This document shows positions 54,106 to 64,000 of a stretch of DNA of 64,000 bases, piece after piece. A program made the position numbers and the translations under genes. Numbering within the stretch: position 1 is the stretch's first letter; each line of letters opens with the position of its first letter. Source of the stretch: Ectobius pallidus (taxonomy: Eukaryota > Arthropoda > Insecta > Blattodea > Ectobiidae); assembly GCA_964059195.1 (NCBI GenBank), contig CAXKWD010000003.1, positions 19,512,606-19,576,605 of the forward strand, in the 5' to 3' direction. The notes beneath the pieces are model-generated. The model made no database searches and was not told the origin of the DNA. It was given only the letters and a program-made list of their open reading frames with translations.

Positions 54106-55638
54106 TTAAGTCGCACCTTGGATGAATGTTCCCACCCAGCCACTCCCTCGCGATGCACTTTCTTTTATACCACTTCTTCTGTCCTCATATTACGTAGAAA
54201 CTCGTGATTGGACGTTGGTAGTGTGACGTCATACCGGTAAACAAAAGCCTCATGTCTTACGTAAAAGTTGACAGGCTTACTAACGTCTGGAAGATATAAT
54301 ATGCCACATTTTCGAAACCTACAAACAGTGTATCGTACATTATTCGAAAATGCAAGGGCGCTTCGCTTCGGCTGCCGCCTCCGCTCGCGCACTTAACTAA
54401 TGTGGTTAGTGTTTTGCATTATTTAGATTATGTGAAGAGGTGATTGTGGTCTGGTCGGGTGTGTCGAGATAACAAGCGAACAGCAACGCATTGTTCGGAG
54501 CGTAAGGGGCGACTTAATCTTATCTTTAGCCATTTATCACTTAAAAAAGGCGTAATGATTGTTAACATTCTCATTTTTTATAAAACTGAGTCTATTTAAT
54601 AACGGTATGGATATATTTTTAAGTAAAAGAGTATTTTCCACGTGACTGAAACCATTGTTGGTAACCCTTGAGTGTTATAATTTTATACCATTCAGTGGCA
54701 TAGTTTTATCATAGGTAATCCCACGATAGTTGACGAGTTTATCGATAGGCTGCGCAGCAGGAGCGAATTTATCTTATGAAACTCGTCAACTCGAGTTGGA
54801 TTTATTAACATTATTACATGAATAAAAATGTAACGGATTATACAAATAATAATTGCTTTCGTGATTTGTTGTATAAAAGCAAAACTAACAACTGCGAAAT
54901 CACGGCATACTATGAATCAACCATCCATGAATCGATTGTGACCGATTGTGCATATAAGACATAGCTAACGTGTTTTAGGTAAGCTAACAGCAGAACAGAT
55001 TAAAAGCACATGAACTGGCTTGCACCGAATTGAAATTGTAATTTTAATTAATGTAAATTTATATTATTTCAATTTCCAAACAAGTTGTGTTGTATAAAAT
55101 AATCTGTTTTCGTGCTGCTTAATGGCAGATGTGACGTATTAATCACCGCACGTTGATGCTTACGTGTCCAGTAACAAGCTGACCATTTTAACGGATAAAA
55201 TCCCATCCTCGTATTAATGGCAAACATTTTATAAAATAAACGATCGTGATTGGTCTATATCCGAGAAATTGCTAAAACGTTATTGGTGAACATCAAACAC
55301 GCGTCGTATGAGTGGAATAGTCCTTTTAATTTATATTATCTACGGTTTAAAGTGTTTCTTTTACCTTCGACTGTCTATAAAAATGTATTTTATACGTTTA
55401 GGACTATTAAAATGTCAAAAATCACATAGATTTAAGTTGTAGGACTTTTGTGTTCAAAGCGCGGTTCAAATTCCTCTTCTGTGTGTGTTTGAACTCTGCA
55501 ACAAGCATTTTGATTGCTTGCAGTCTATTACTCTATTGTAAGTGGTTCAATAATTCAAAGTTATGTATTATTTTATGAATAAATAGCTTTTAATTCTGCT
55601 TTGTAGTGTATTATCTTTTATATGAATAAATAACATTC
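54106..55638. other. Unassigned stretch with a GC-rich, promoter-like patch
   Basis: 54130-54420 is GC-rich for this window and contains the palindromic GTGACGTCAT (a CRE-type string) at about 54221 and CGCTTCGGCTGCCGCC near 54364. The rest has no gene. TAGTTGACGAGTTTAT at 54728 is mirrored by AAACTCGTCAACT at 54779, a small inverted pair. Confidence 0.35.
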
Positions 55639-55639
55639 T

Positions 55640-56197
55640 TCTTTAAATTCTTTCGGCTACTGTTATCAATCGGTTAATATTATCAGTAGGGGCGGATTTC
55701 TATGACCTAAAAAATAGGATATATGCATGCATTTATGACCTAAAGAAACATTAAAATATGACCAATAAAATTTAAAATATGACTTTACTACTAACACATT
55801 GTGTATATTTTTTTTAAGTTTCATTACAATTCATTTCATTAAAATATAATGTTAATTATTAAAAATATCTGTAAATTCTTAAAAGTATCAGTATAATGCA
55901 AAATTTACAAAATATGATATGTAACTTCAAAATTTCTTTAATATGCACACAAATATGCCAAAAATATACATATTCATACTAAATATGCTTCAATATTTGA
56001 AAATTTCCTAAATATGCAGTTATATGCACAATAAAAGTCGTTCCATTTTCACCAGGATGCTTGGAATCGGGTTTAAATTAGTCGGAAACCTGAAAAAAAG
56101 CAAAGGGGAAAAATATGACATGTCATAGAAATCCGCCCCCTAATTATCAGATTAGCTGCATCCCGAAGTGATCACAATAAGCGGTGTGCACTGTATA
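55640..56197 (-). mobile_element. CAGTGCAC-ended repeat, reverse copy split by a hAT element
   Basis: CGGCTACTGTTATCAATCGG (55652) and GATTAGCTGCATCCCGAAG with the GTGCACTGTA end (56150-56195) are the reverse of the repeats at 17206 and 18010. The copy is cut precisely by the element at 55687-56142. Confidence 0.65.
55687..56142. mobile_element. hAT element with target duplication ATTATCAG
   Basis: TAGGGGCGGATTTCTATGAC is mirrored at the right end (GTCATAGAAATCCGCCCC). ATTATCAG flanks both ends (55679-55686 and 56143-56150). The right subterminal region has the palindrome ATGACATGTCAT, and TATGACC/ATATGC words recur inside. It is 456 bp and non-coding. Confidence 0.88.
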
Positions 56198-56815
56198 TTG
56201 TTTTTATGATCTATGAAGTTAATCACCAATTTTCAACTACTTTTGTGTGTGAATAAACGTAGTGCATATTCATCGAAACCATCCACAACTGTTTTTCACA
56301 TTACGTATTATATTGCACTCTACGTATAAGGTACGAACTGGTTAAAGACACCCAACCCTGGGAGTGTTTAATAATTAATAACTATCACGCATATTGTTGT
56401 GTACGTGCTCTGCAGGTAGGCACGTATCTGTACGGTACGTACCCTTGATTACGCGGTGGTGTAAGGAATTAGCAGCAGCTATTGATCAAAGCTGGCGAGC
56501 CACTTAGTATGTGATACACATCCAATTCTCCATGTTTGCTAGTTGTAATCAGGAACAGGTAGACCTTAAACAATTCGACACCATTGTGTGTAATAATAAT
56601 TATGAACGCCTTGGTTATCTTAGTAATACCGGGTTCTGAACTCACCCTAGCTTCCACTGAAATACACCCTTGGAAGAGCTGGTAGCTTGTTAAAAGTATT
56701 AGATATGTTTTTATTTTTATTTTTATGAGTTATTCAACATTTTTTGCCATACAATTTGATGTACACTTTGTTTATACAATTAAATTTACTTAAATTTAAT
56801 TATTATTAGTTATAT
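56198..56815. other. Unassigned intergenic stretch
   Basis: About 620 bp without recognised content. Confidence 0.4.
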
Positions 56816-57350
56816 AGGGTGTTAATGAATAACACCGAAATATTTTACCTGTGTATAGAGGGGACATAAATAAGCAACCTTTATAAGGAGATTTTTCCTC
56901 TGTGGATTCAATTTTTCCTGTTACAGCCTATAATCTCCCAGGGCATGGCCGCCACTGACTTCTAATATTAGAAAAAAAAAATGCAAAACAAAGGAACTTC
57001 GTTGTTATCACCGTAGTCAGTAGTTATGAGTAAAAGAAAAGAATAATGCAGTCATGTGATTAGTCTGTAAATTTTGCAGATTGTGAAAACTCTAAATTAT
57101 GTAATAGCTGTGGATGAATGATTAAGAATGCAGGTTTATATGGATCATTAGGGAGGTATGAAGTCAATTTAATGAAAATTTTAACCCTGTTTCGCATAAT
57201 TATTGACTTATGAGCACCAAATTATAATGACTTTAATGCTCAATAGCATATAGATTTTACGCCATAGAGCAAACATTTCCTAATAAAGTTGCTTGTCTAT
57301 GTCCCCTCTATATGCAGGTAAAATATTTCGGTGTTATTCATTAAAACCCA
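56816..57350. mobile_element. MITE, sister copy of 28907-29417
   Basis: The ends AGGGTGTTAATGAATAACAC and the mirrored GGTGTTATTCATTAAAACCC frame the same arms (ATTTTACCTG, GAGGGGACATA) and the same core (ATTCAATTTTTCCTGTTAC, GGAACTTCGTTGTTA). About 535 bp, non-coding. Confidence 0.75.
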
Positions 57351-57364
57351 GTATATTCCACCAG

Positions 57365-57690
57365 TGCTCAATTAATACTAAACTAAACTCCGTGTTGCTA
57401 CATCCCTGGAAGGACTTGGCCTACCACCCGACCGCTGCGTCATCTACCACAGGCAGATGGCAGGATTGGGGGCATGTGGTCAGCATGCCGACACCCACGG
57501 CCGTTAATGGTGCTTTTCATGACCGCTACTTCTCTATCAAGTAGCTCCTCAATTTGAATCACGAGGCTGAGTGCACCCCTGACCTCCCTACCTCAGAAAA
57601 TTTCGAGGCGGTACCGGGGATCGAACCCGGGCCGACGGATCTGTAGTCAGCGACGCTAACTACAAGACCATGCCGTCGGTCTCAATTAAT
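57365..57690 (-). mobile_element. tRNA-derived SINE (family C)
   Basis: The minus-strand head has GACGGCATGGTCTTGTAG (A-box region) and GGGTTCGATCCCCGG (B box, about 57613-57627), followed by a body ending in GGACTTGGCC-like sequence. The distal part matches 35446-35630. Confidence 0.75.
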
Positions 57691-57837
57691 ACTATAATAT
57701 ACAATTTATTCTAATGCTATCATATAAATTATTTGAAAACTGTCATGGAGTTAAAGCCTTGAAAATAAACTGTATTAGTAATTTTAAGAAATTTTAACTG
57801 TTATTATTGGGATTCGGATGTTTATGACATGTCATAT

Positions 57838-58156
57838 TTTTATTCGCATTCGGGAGGTCCCAGGTTCAAATCCCGTGGCCGGCCAATTTGACATGGGTTT
57901 TTCATGGTTTTCCCAGTCGTAAAGGAAAATGCCGAATAGGATATTTACATACCATGAATCATCCTCACCATTTCATCTCGTATCGTATCCATTTAAATTA
58001 ATATCAGTTGAAATTTACTCCATAAAAATACACCTATAATAGAAACAATTGGCAATCAATAGTTCCATGGCCTACCCTACTATATACACACACATCTCTT
58101 GATATGGCCTCGCAGCTAAAAGGAGTATAAACACTTCTGAATTTAAAAAAAAAAAT
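57838..58156 (+). mobile_element. tRNA-derived SINE (family A), 5'-truncated
   Basis: From ATTCGCATTCGGGAGGTCC it follows the SINE at 1100 through GGCCGGCCAATTTGAC and CATGAATCATCCTCACC to an A-run at 58144-58155. It joins a fragment of the GGATGTTTATGACATGTCAT hAT family at 57810-57832. Confidence 0.8.
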
Positions 58157-58191
58157 AGGTATATTCTTATTTAGACTTGGTTTGCCATGAC

Positions 58192-58397
58192 TAGGGCCCG
58201 GATTTTTATGTAATATCAAAGTGCGAAATATGTACATAAAATGTAGTAAATATCAGGGAAATATGTAATAAAATAATGTAATAATCACAAAATGTTTAGC
58301 TTAAAATTAATACTTTTAATGCAATAAATATATGAAAATGTTTACCTCTAATTTTGACTGTCAGTGGAACTTATATGATTTACCAAATTAAAGTCAT

Positions 58398-58428
<31 letters not shown>

Positions 58429-58900
58429 CTTCAGGTATTTTTTCAAAATCGAATGCACTTAAAGTTGTGGAGAAATATGTATTGTAGCAAAACATGTTGT
58501 CCTCGTGCCCTGAAAATACATTTTTTCAACCTGATTGCCCATTTGAGTTAAGAGTTGAGCTACCTGTTAAAAGACACACGATATTTATTATTTGTACGCA
58601 ATGAACTATGTAAATATAAAAGAAGATTAGCTAATTATTTTATTAGTCACTGAAAAATAAAATAAAATAAAATAATATAAAATTTTCATTTTTGTAATGA
58701 TTTCATAGATTTTATGTACAAATATGTAACACTCGTTACATAATATGTAAAATGTGTAATATTACTATGAATATGTAAAAACATGTAAAATGAAATCAAG
58801 CTCTAACCATATCAGAAGCTCAAATATCCGACATTTTCCATTTTTAGTAGTCTGCTAGTAAGGGAATAAAATACGTAATTACATAAGAATCCGTGCCCTA
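58192..58900. mobile_element. hAT-like element, TAGGGCCCGG termini
   Basis: TAGGGCCCGGATTTTTATG and its mirrored CATAAGAATCCGTGCCCTA end are inverted repeats. The flanks GCCATGAC (58184-58191) and GTCATGAC (58901-58908) match at 7 of 8 positions. The 709-bp interior repeats ATATGTAATAA-like words and has an A24-type run near 58400. Non-coding. Confidence 0.75.
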
Positions 58901-58909
58901 GTCATGACT

Positions 58910-59971
58910 GTCTTTATATTGCACTTTCTAAAACAGTGAGTAGGCATGGATAGGTTGCCGTGAAGGAATGACAGAGCATAATATTTTTATAGCAAGTATA
59001 TACCTTACCTGTTGCTCCCAATATTCATTCCTGTCTATTTTATCCAACTTAAAATGTTTAGTCATGGGTTCAGCATCCGTTCCGTCATTCTTCCTTCTCC
59101 CCTGGAGAGGAAGTGGTTGTGTTTTTTTTTCTTATCCGCCTTCTTCCCCTTAATAAACGTCGGTTATATTACCCTCTCCGTATTTTTATGTCAATTTGTC
59201 GTGCTTGTTTATCCCTCGTCTTTCTGTCGTAATCATGAATGACATACCAGAGGTAAACTGGAGGGTGGAATGCAAGAATAGTAGAATGCAGTATTAAATA
59301 TAAAAAGGAGACCCGGAAACTTTGAGGTTAGATTTATCGTAGGGAAAAAGTGTGTATGGTATGTATTTCTAAGCAAACTTTTTTAGAACTTCATGCAGTT
59401 TAGGTTCTATCACACAATCCCCACATTTATTTTTTGCACGGCGTAACTAATTAGTGGTACTTACGAATATTGTTGCCGTGGATCGTAAGTTGACATTCCC
59501 GCACGCAACCTGGTTGCTATGAAAACAAAAGAAATCTCCGTGCGGTAAAAATTACAAAAAGCACAAGTGCCGTAGCCTAAGTAAAATCATCATAATACAA
59601 GCCTTTATGGGAGACCGAAACCAAGGCCCCCTAGTTTGTGGCGACTTTAACAGGACAAATATTCAGTCCCCATAACAACCAACATATGCGAATCACTTTC
59701 TGAAATAAAATCTATCTTCAATAATGTATATACATAATATTTTAAAGCTAATATCTCAATGAATATAATTAAATTGATATAAATAATCATCGTGCAAAAA
59801 ATAGCATTCAATACTCGTGCCGTAAGGGCATAACGGATCTCGGAAATTGAAAAAACTCTTTCCTCGATCCGTATGCACCGCTTACGGCACTTGTATCGCA
59901 ATATACTATTAGAATTTTTATATTTATGATGTCTATTACTTTGTATAAGTCTAAAGACAGATAATTATTAC

Positions 59972-60046
<75 letters not shown>

Positions 60047-60110
60047 ATAACAGATTACTCAGAAATACTGGGGAAAGACAAACTCGTGAGAGGAAACTTT
60101 GAAAAACTAA
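58910..60110. repeat. Unassigned stretch with a long ATT microsatellite
   Basis: About 1.2 kb without a gene. (ATT)n occupies about 59957-60046, and the poly-Asn frame across it (59808-60125) is an artefact. Confidence 0.6.
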
Positions 60111-60410
60111 AGCTGTGTTGTGCAAAGTAAAATTGTAGAATGGTTGAAAAGAAAATCGTCAATCTGCTTGATGCAGTGTATTTTATGCGTTAATTTTTTC
60201 GACCCACGTTGTTCACATACATCACTCCTACACTCGCTCCATGGTCACCGTAACATGCATGTCCAGGGAAAACTCGACACGAATTTCAGGACCGGATACA
60301 GTATTAATTCCTCTAGGGAGAAAGAAAAAATAAGGGAAAACTGAGAGCTATGTATAGTAATCTATTTTTGTAAACTTATTGAATCATTTAAAAGGTTGGT
60401 TGCGATGTAA
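60111..60410. other. Unassigned intergenic stretch
   Basis: No supported feature. Confidence 0.4.
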
Positions 60411-60414
60411 AATT

Positions 60415-60660
60415 AGACCTCTGCTTTGACCCAGAGTATTAGATCTCGAATTCCCACCGCGGAGACCAGATTCGATCCCCAACATGATCACCTCAAACGA
60501 ATTAAATGAATTTTTGTGACTCTAGGCCACTACAAAATTGATTTAGACTTTCAAAAGAAAAACTTTATAAAGGCAAGGAAAATTCCTCAGAAACTACATT
60601 AATTCGGTGAAAATTTTAATCCGATTCATCCTCCTCTCGTTTCAGTAAGTTGCCATACTT
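60415..60660 (+). mobile_element. Possible decayed SINE
   Basis: GATTCGATCCCC (60471-60482) resembles a B box, with GAATTCCCACCGCGGAGACC just upstream, but no good A box or second copy is visible in this window. Confidence 0.25.
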
Positions 60661-60691
60661 TCTTAAAAAGATATTGAAGTACTAAGAGGCG

Positions 60692-61375
60692 CATCCATAA
60701 ACTAAGTTTCCCTGGGTCCGTTTACAGAAACAAAACACAATTTCAAGGAAATATTTATTGCAACAGACACAGAAAGTGTTCAGCTATTTTTCAACATATT
60801 CGCCACCGGAATGAAACACTTGTATTACCATGGAACCAACTTTTGAATATCTGTGTCGTAGAAATCTGCCGCCTGGGATTTGAACCACTTTGTGACAAAC
60901 ATCTACGCCTCTATGTCATTCTATGTCATTCTTTGTAATTTCTTTAGGCGAAGGAAAATGTGTATTTACCGAGAGCGAAGTCCGGGCTTTATGGTGAATG
61001 TTTAAACATCTCCCAGCCGAACCTATGCTGAAGACTTGCTAGGAGGTATTTAAACATCCACCCTACAGCCCGGACTTCGCTCCCAGCGATTTCCATCTTT
61101 TCCTACGCCTCACGAAATGGCAAAGAATTACAGAGAATGAAAGAGAGGCGGAGATGTTTCACACAGTGGTTCGTCTGACTTCTACGGCAGACTTCTACGA
61201 CACAGGTGTCCAAAAGTTGGTGCCATGGTAAGATAAATGTCTCAATTCCGGTGGCGAATATGTTGAAAAATAGCTGAATAATTGCTGTATCTGTTGCAAT
61301 AAATATTTCAATGAAATTGTGTTTTGTTTCTGTAAACGGCCACAGGGAAACTTACTTTGTGGACGGCCCTCGTAC
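60692..61375. mobile_element. Palindromic mariner-derived foldback element (copy 2)
   Basis: Same family as 18951-19622: AAGTTTCCCTGGGTCCG at the left and a mirrored CAGGGAAACTTAC at the right, with two inverted mariner transposase 3' ends meeting near 61030. The right arm reads HPPYSPDFAPSDFHLFLRL-like codons; the left arm gives the same peptide in reverse. Both are broken. Confidence 0.85.
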
Positions 61376-61517
61376 TAATAATGTAAAACATAGCATGTAA
61401 AACTATTTGGGATTCTTATTTACATAAGATAATACTACGTAGAAGATATAAGGTTGTAAATTGCCATACATTGTAATATTACTACCCTCTACGTAAATGA
61501 TGTTAATTTATGATAAC

Positions 61518-62121
61518 TAGGGTTCGGATGTTTATTACCTAAAAAATTGGAAAATATGACAGCAAATATGCCTTAAAAAATAACTAAATATGACCCAAAA
61601 ATCCAAAATATGGCCTAATAAAACTAAAATATTTTCAAAAATTGTTTCAATTTAAAACGTTTAAATACACGAAATACAATTTTGGTGATTTACAGTTTTT
61701 AAAGGATTTGCTGCTGTTTGCTCGTTTCATCTCCAAATACTCGTAATATTTAGTAGACCTTTCGTGTCCGCATAAAATATGAACAATAATTTGCATTAGG
61801 CTTAATTTTAAAATTTAAGTTACTATTAATTTGGCATAAACATAAAATTAGTGAAACAAATTTCAAATTTAACTCGATCATGTAGTACATACACTGTATA
61901 ATTGTGCTCTTTTACAGAGATATAACTGAAATATGACGTTAAATAACAAATATGGTCAAAATATGATCAAGACCACAAAAAAGACCAAAGAAATGACTTT
62001 ATATGCACAATAAAAACGGTCCGATTAGGACAACAAGCATGCAATTCATGTTTAATTTGTGTTTACGGCGAGAATGGAGTTCAGGATAAAAGTATGACAT
62101 GTCATAAACATTTGAACCCTA
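61518..62121. mobile_element. hAT element with target duplication ATGATAAC
   Basis: TAGGGTTCGGATGTTTAT is mirrored by ATAAACATTTGAACCCTA with mismatches. ATGATAAC flanks both ends (61510-61517 and 62122-62129). The right subterminal ATGACATGTCAT matches the 55687 element. 604 bp, non-coding, with repeated AATATGAC words. Confidence 0.88.
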
Positions 62122-62149
62122 ATGATAACAGTAAATAGCTTCTGTTCAA

Positions 62150-62927
62150 TCTCTATATTTATATATAAAAGGCTTTGTCCTGACTGAATGACTGACTGAC
62201 AGAGTCACTGACAGACTGACTGAGAATCAACGTAGAGCCTAAACTATAATAGGTAGAGACTTTGAATTTTGACAGTACCTTTGTTTCATAATGTACGTGC
62301 TCACTAAGAAAGGATTTTGAAAAATGTTGATTTTAAATGCCAAAATTCAAATGTTTTTGAGAATACTTAATCCCTTTTTACACAGAATTGTCTCAAATCA
62401 CAGTTCACATGACAACAGTGTATTGTTGGCATTGGTATCAGGTAGGTTTGAAAATAATTGAAATGGGACTTGGACGAAACTATTGATATAATGCATTGCT
62501 GTAATTAAATATTGGAGATGAAATGTATATTATTATATCGCAGGTTTTGGGGGAGGGAAGTATAACAGTGAAATTGATTTACTTTTTAATTTCATCCCCG
62601 AAATGGTTGTATGGTAACATGAGAGTGAGAAATAAAATATTCCGCAAAGACAATACTATTTTATGATACCGGAATTTCTATTTCTTCTTATTTTAACCCC
62701 TACCAGGCTTGGTGTGTAGAAGCGATGGGATACAAAATTCTGCATCCTCTATGAGCCATAAAAAGCTATATCAAGCGTTTTCAGCGGGAATAGTTTAGTG
62801 AGATAAGTCTTCTTCAAATTTTCAGTACGTATATAAGGACCTACAATTTGAAAGTCAGAAGTCCTTCATAAGTTAATTTTGAATTACAAAATACAAAACC
62901 CGGGCGACGCCGGGAATTTTAAGCTAG
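62150..62927 (+). mobile_element. Complete non-autonomous Helitron
   Basis: It starts TCTCTATATTTATATATAAA after an A and ends with hairpin CCCGGGCGACGCCGGG, then AAGCTAG before a T. It is 778 bp, collinear with the 35857 Helitron including the ACTGACTGA minisatellite near the 5' end. No Rep/helicase. Confidence 0.85.
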
Positions 62928-64000
62928 TATTATATATTCGAGACAAACCTTAGTGCTCCATCTTCTTGAACATATTTTTCTCTCTCTTTTCCTTCTTGTA
63001 TACGTATTACGCTGGTTTGTGACATCGAAATACAGGAACAAAAGCAGGGTATTAAATTCTTTCTATGTCGTAACATGAAATTCATTTGAGATAAAAGAGG
63101 CAGACCATAGCTAAACAAAATACTTGTATACCCCGAACGCATTATCAGAAAACTATTTTTTTGAAAAATAAATATCATACATCGCATACCTTTGCGTGGA
63201 AAAATGTACCGCTTTGTTCTAGAGTTAATTATATCCTGTTATGAAATGTTCAAAATGCTTTCTATCGTAGCGAGGGTTTTATTGTTTGAAGAGGAACGTA
63301 TTCGGTTAAACAAATAACTAATCAAATTCCATCAATCTCTCCACTTGCTCACATTTTTATAGTGTGAATAGAACACAATTTCCTTCGCAATTGTTTCATG
63401 CTTCTGCGAGGGGGAAAAAAAATGCAATTTAATTTCATAGATATTTCAGATGAGTGCATTACGGCTAGTAAGCATGAGACGTCAAACGCCACGATAGGTG
63501 CACTTTGGTCTTACACAAGAGACTTTAAGGGGATATGGTAGTTACCGCTAGCAAAATGATAGAAAATATAGCGTATGTTCAAGAAGCCATAACTCAGGTG
63601 TTAACAGTCAGATTTAGTTGGATTTTTTTATGCTTTGCAAGTGCACTCTGCAGTTTAAAATAAGCAGAGAATGGTTGTTCTAGATCTTGCTGTTTGGTAG
63701 GAAAGAAGTTTTTAACACATAGGTGATAATTTTGTTTAACGGTTACTTCCCTTGACATAGGTACACTTTATTCAATTTCTGTAGCTTAGATTTTTGTGAA
63801 ACTTTGGGAACTTTTTAACAATAGGTACTACTATTTACCCTAGCACAATCAGTCTAATATTTACAATATTACTGCATGAAAAACTCATGACAACTATTGC
63901 AGTTCAGATACTTCGGCAAAAAGAAATAAACAAGATAACCAAATTAAGTATAATAAATGACAGATTAATTGCCCAAATTTATTCAAACTAAAATCATAAA
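62928..64000. other. Unassigned end of the window
   Basis: About 1.07 kb. GGGGATATGGTAGTTACCGC at 63532 looks like a repeat terminus of foldback type, but its partner would lie outside the window. No gene is seen. Confidence 0.4.

Noticed and set aside
59808..60125. Poly-asparagine frame
   Set aside because: It is an ATT/AAT microsatellite read in one frame.

Overview
This window reads as AT-rich, repeat-dense, non-coding DNA from an arthropod nucleus, most likely a cockroach. The cockroach call is inference: the tRNA-headed SINEs, and the peptide their sense strand spells near 48.5 kb, resemble repeats I associate with Periplaneta-type genomes. I see no convincing host gene, rRNA, functional tRNA or CRISPR array. 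Nearly everything recognisable is a transposable element, usually inserted into another, and many insertions are exact enough to read target-site duplications (TSDs) by eye.

The main gene-bearing object is an intact-looking LTR retrotransposon at 36857-48091 (11,235 bp). Its two 1,398-bp LTRs differ at only two positions I could find, and a GTGT TSD marks its insertion into a LINE tail. It carries an 808-codon gag and a pol with protease, reverse transcriptase, RNase H and integrase, in Ty3/Gypsy order. Pol lies in the -1 frame relative to gag. The overlap contains an in-phase T TTA AAC slippery heptamer, so Gag-Pol is probably made by -1 frameshifting. There is no env-like ORF, no CCHC zinc knuckle and no polypurine tract at the 3' LTR. 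The LTR end and primer-binding region is repeated about every 51-53 bp.

Layout. 0-9 kb: a long-armed foldback element, SINEs, LINE 3' ends and small TIR elements. 9.9-11.2 kb: two non-autonomous Helitrons abutting head to tail. 11.2-12.9 kb: a head-to-head SINE palindrome, containing a hAT element (8-bp TSD), containing a 5'-truncated LINE (11-bp TSD). 13.5-26.3 kb: TIR elements, a foldback made of two mariner transposase ends, a hAT MITE and reverse-strand Helitrons. 27.3-34.5 kb: a higher-order tandem array of about 760-775-bp units, each with an exon-like segment, interrupted by a MITE, a Helitron and a LINE. 34.5-36.8 kb: a LINE tail split by a SINE and a Helitron. 36.8-48.8 kb: the LTR element inside a second LINE tail. 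49-64 kb: Helitrons, a palindrome with 21-bp minisatellite arms, several hAT elements with 8-bp TSDs and a second mariner foldback.

The non-autonomous elements (Helitrons, MITEs, SINEs) have no enzymes here and would depend on proteins made elsewhere. Only the LTR element appears to encode its own machinery. Four short hairpin motifs resemble a hammerhead ribozyme core with one extra nucleotide and are reported as candidates only.
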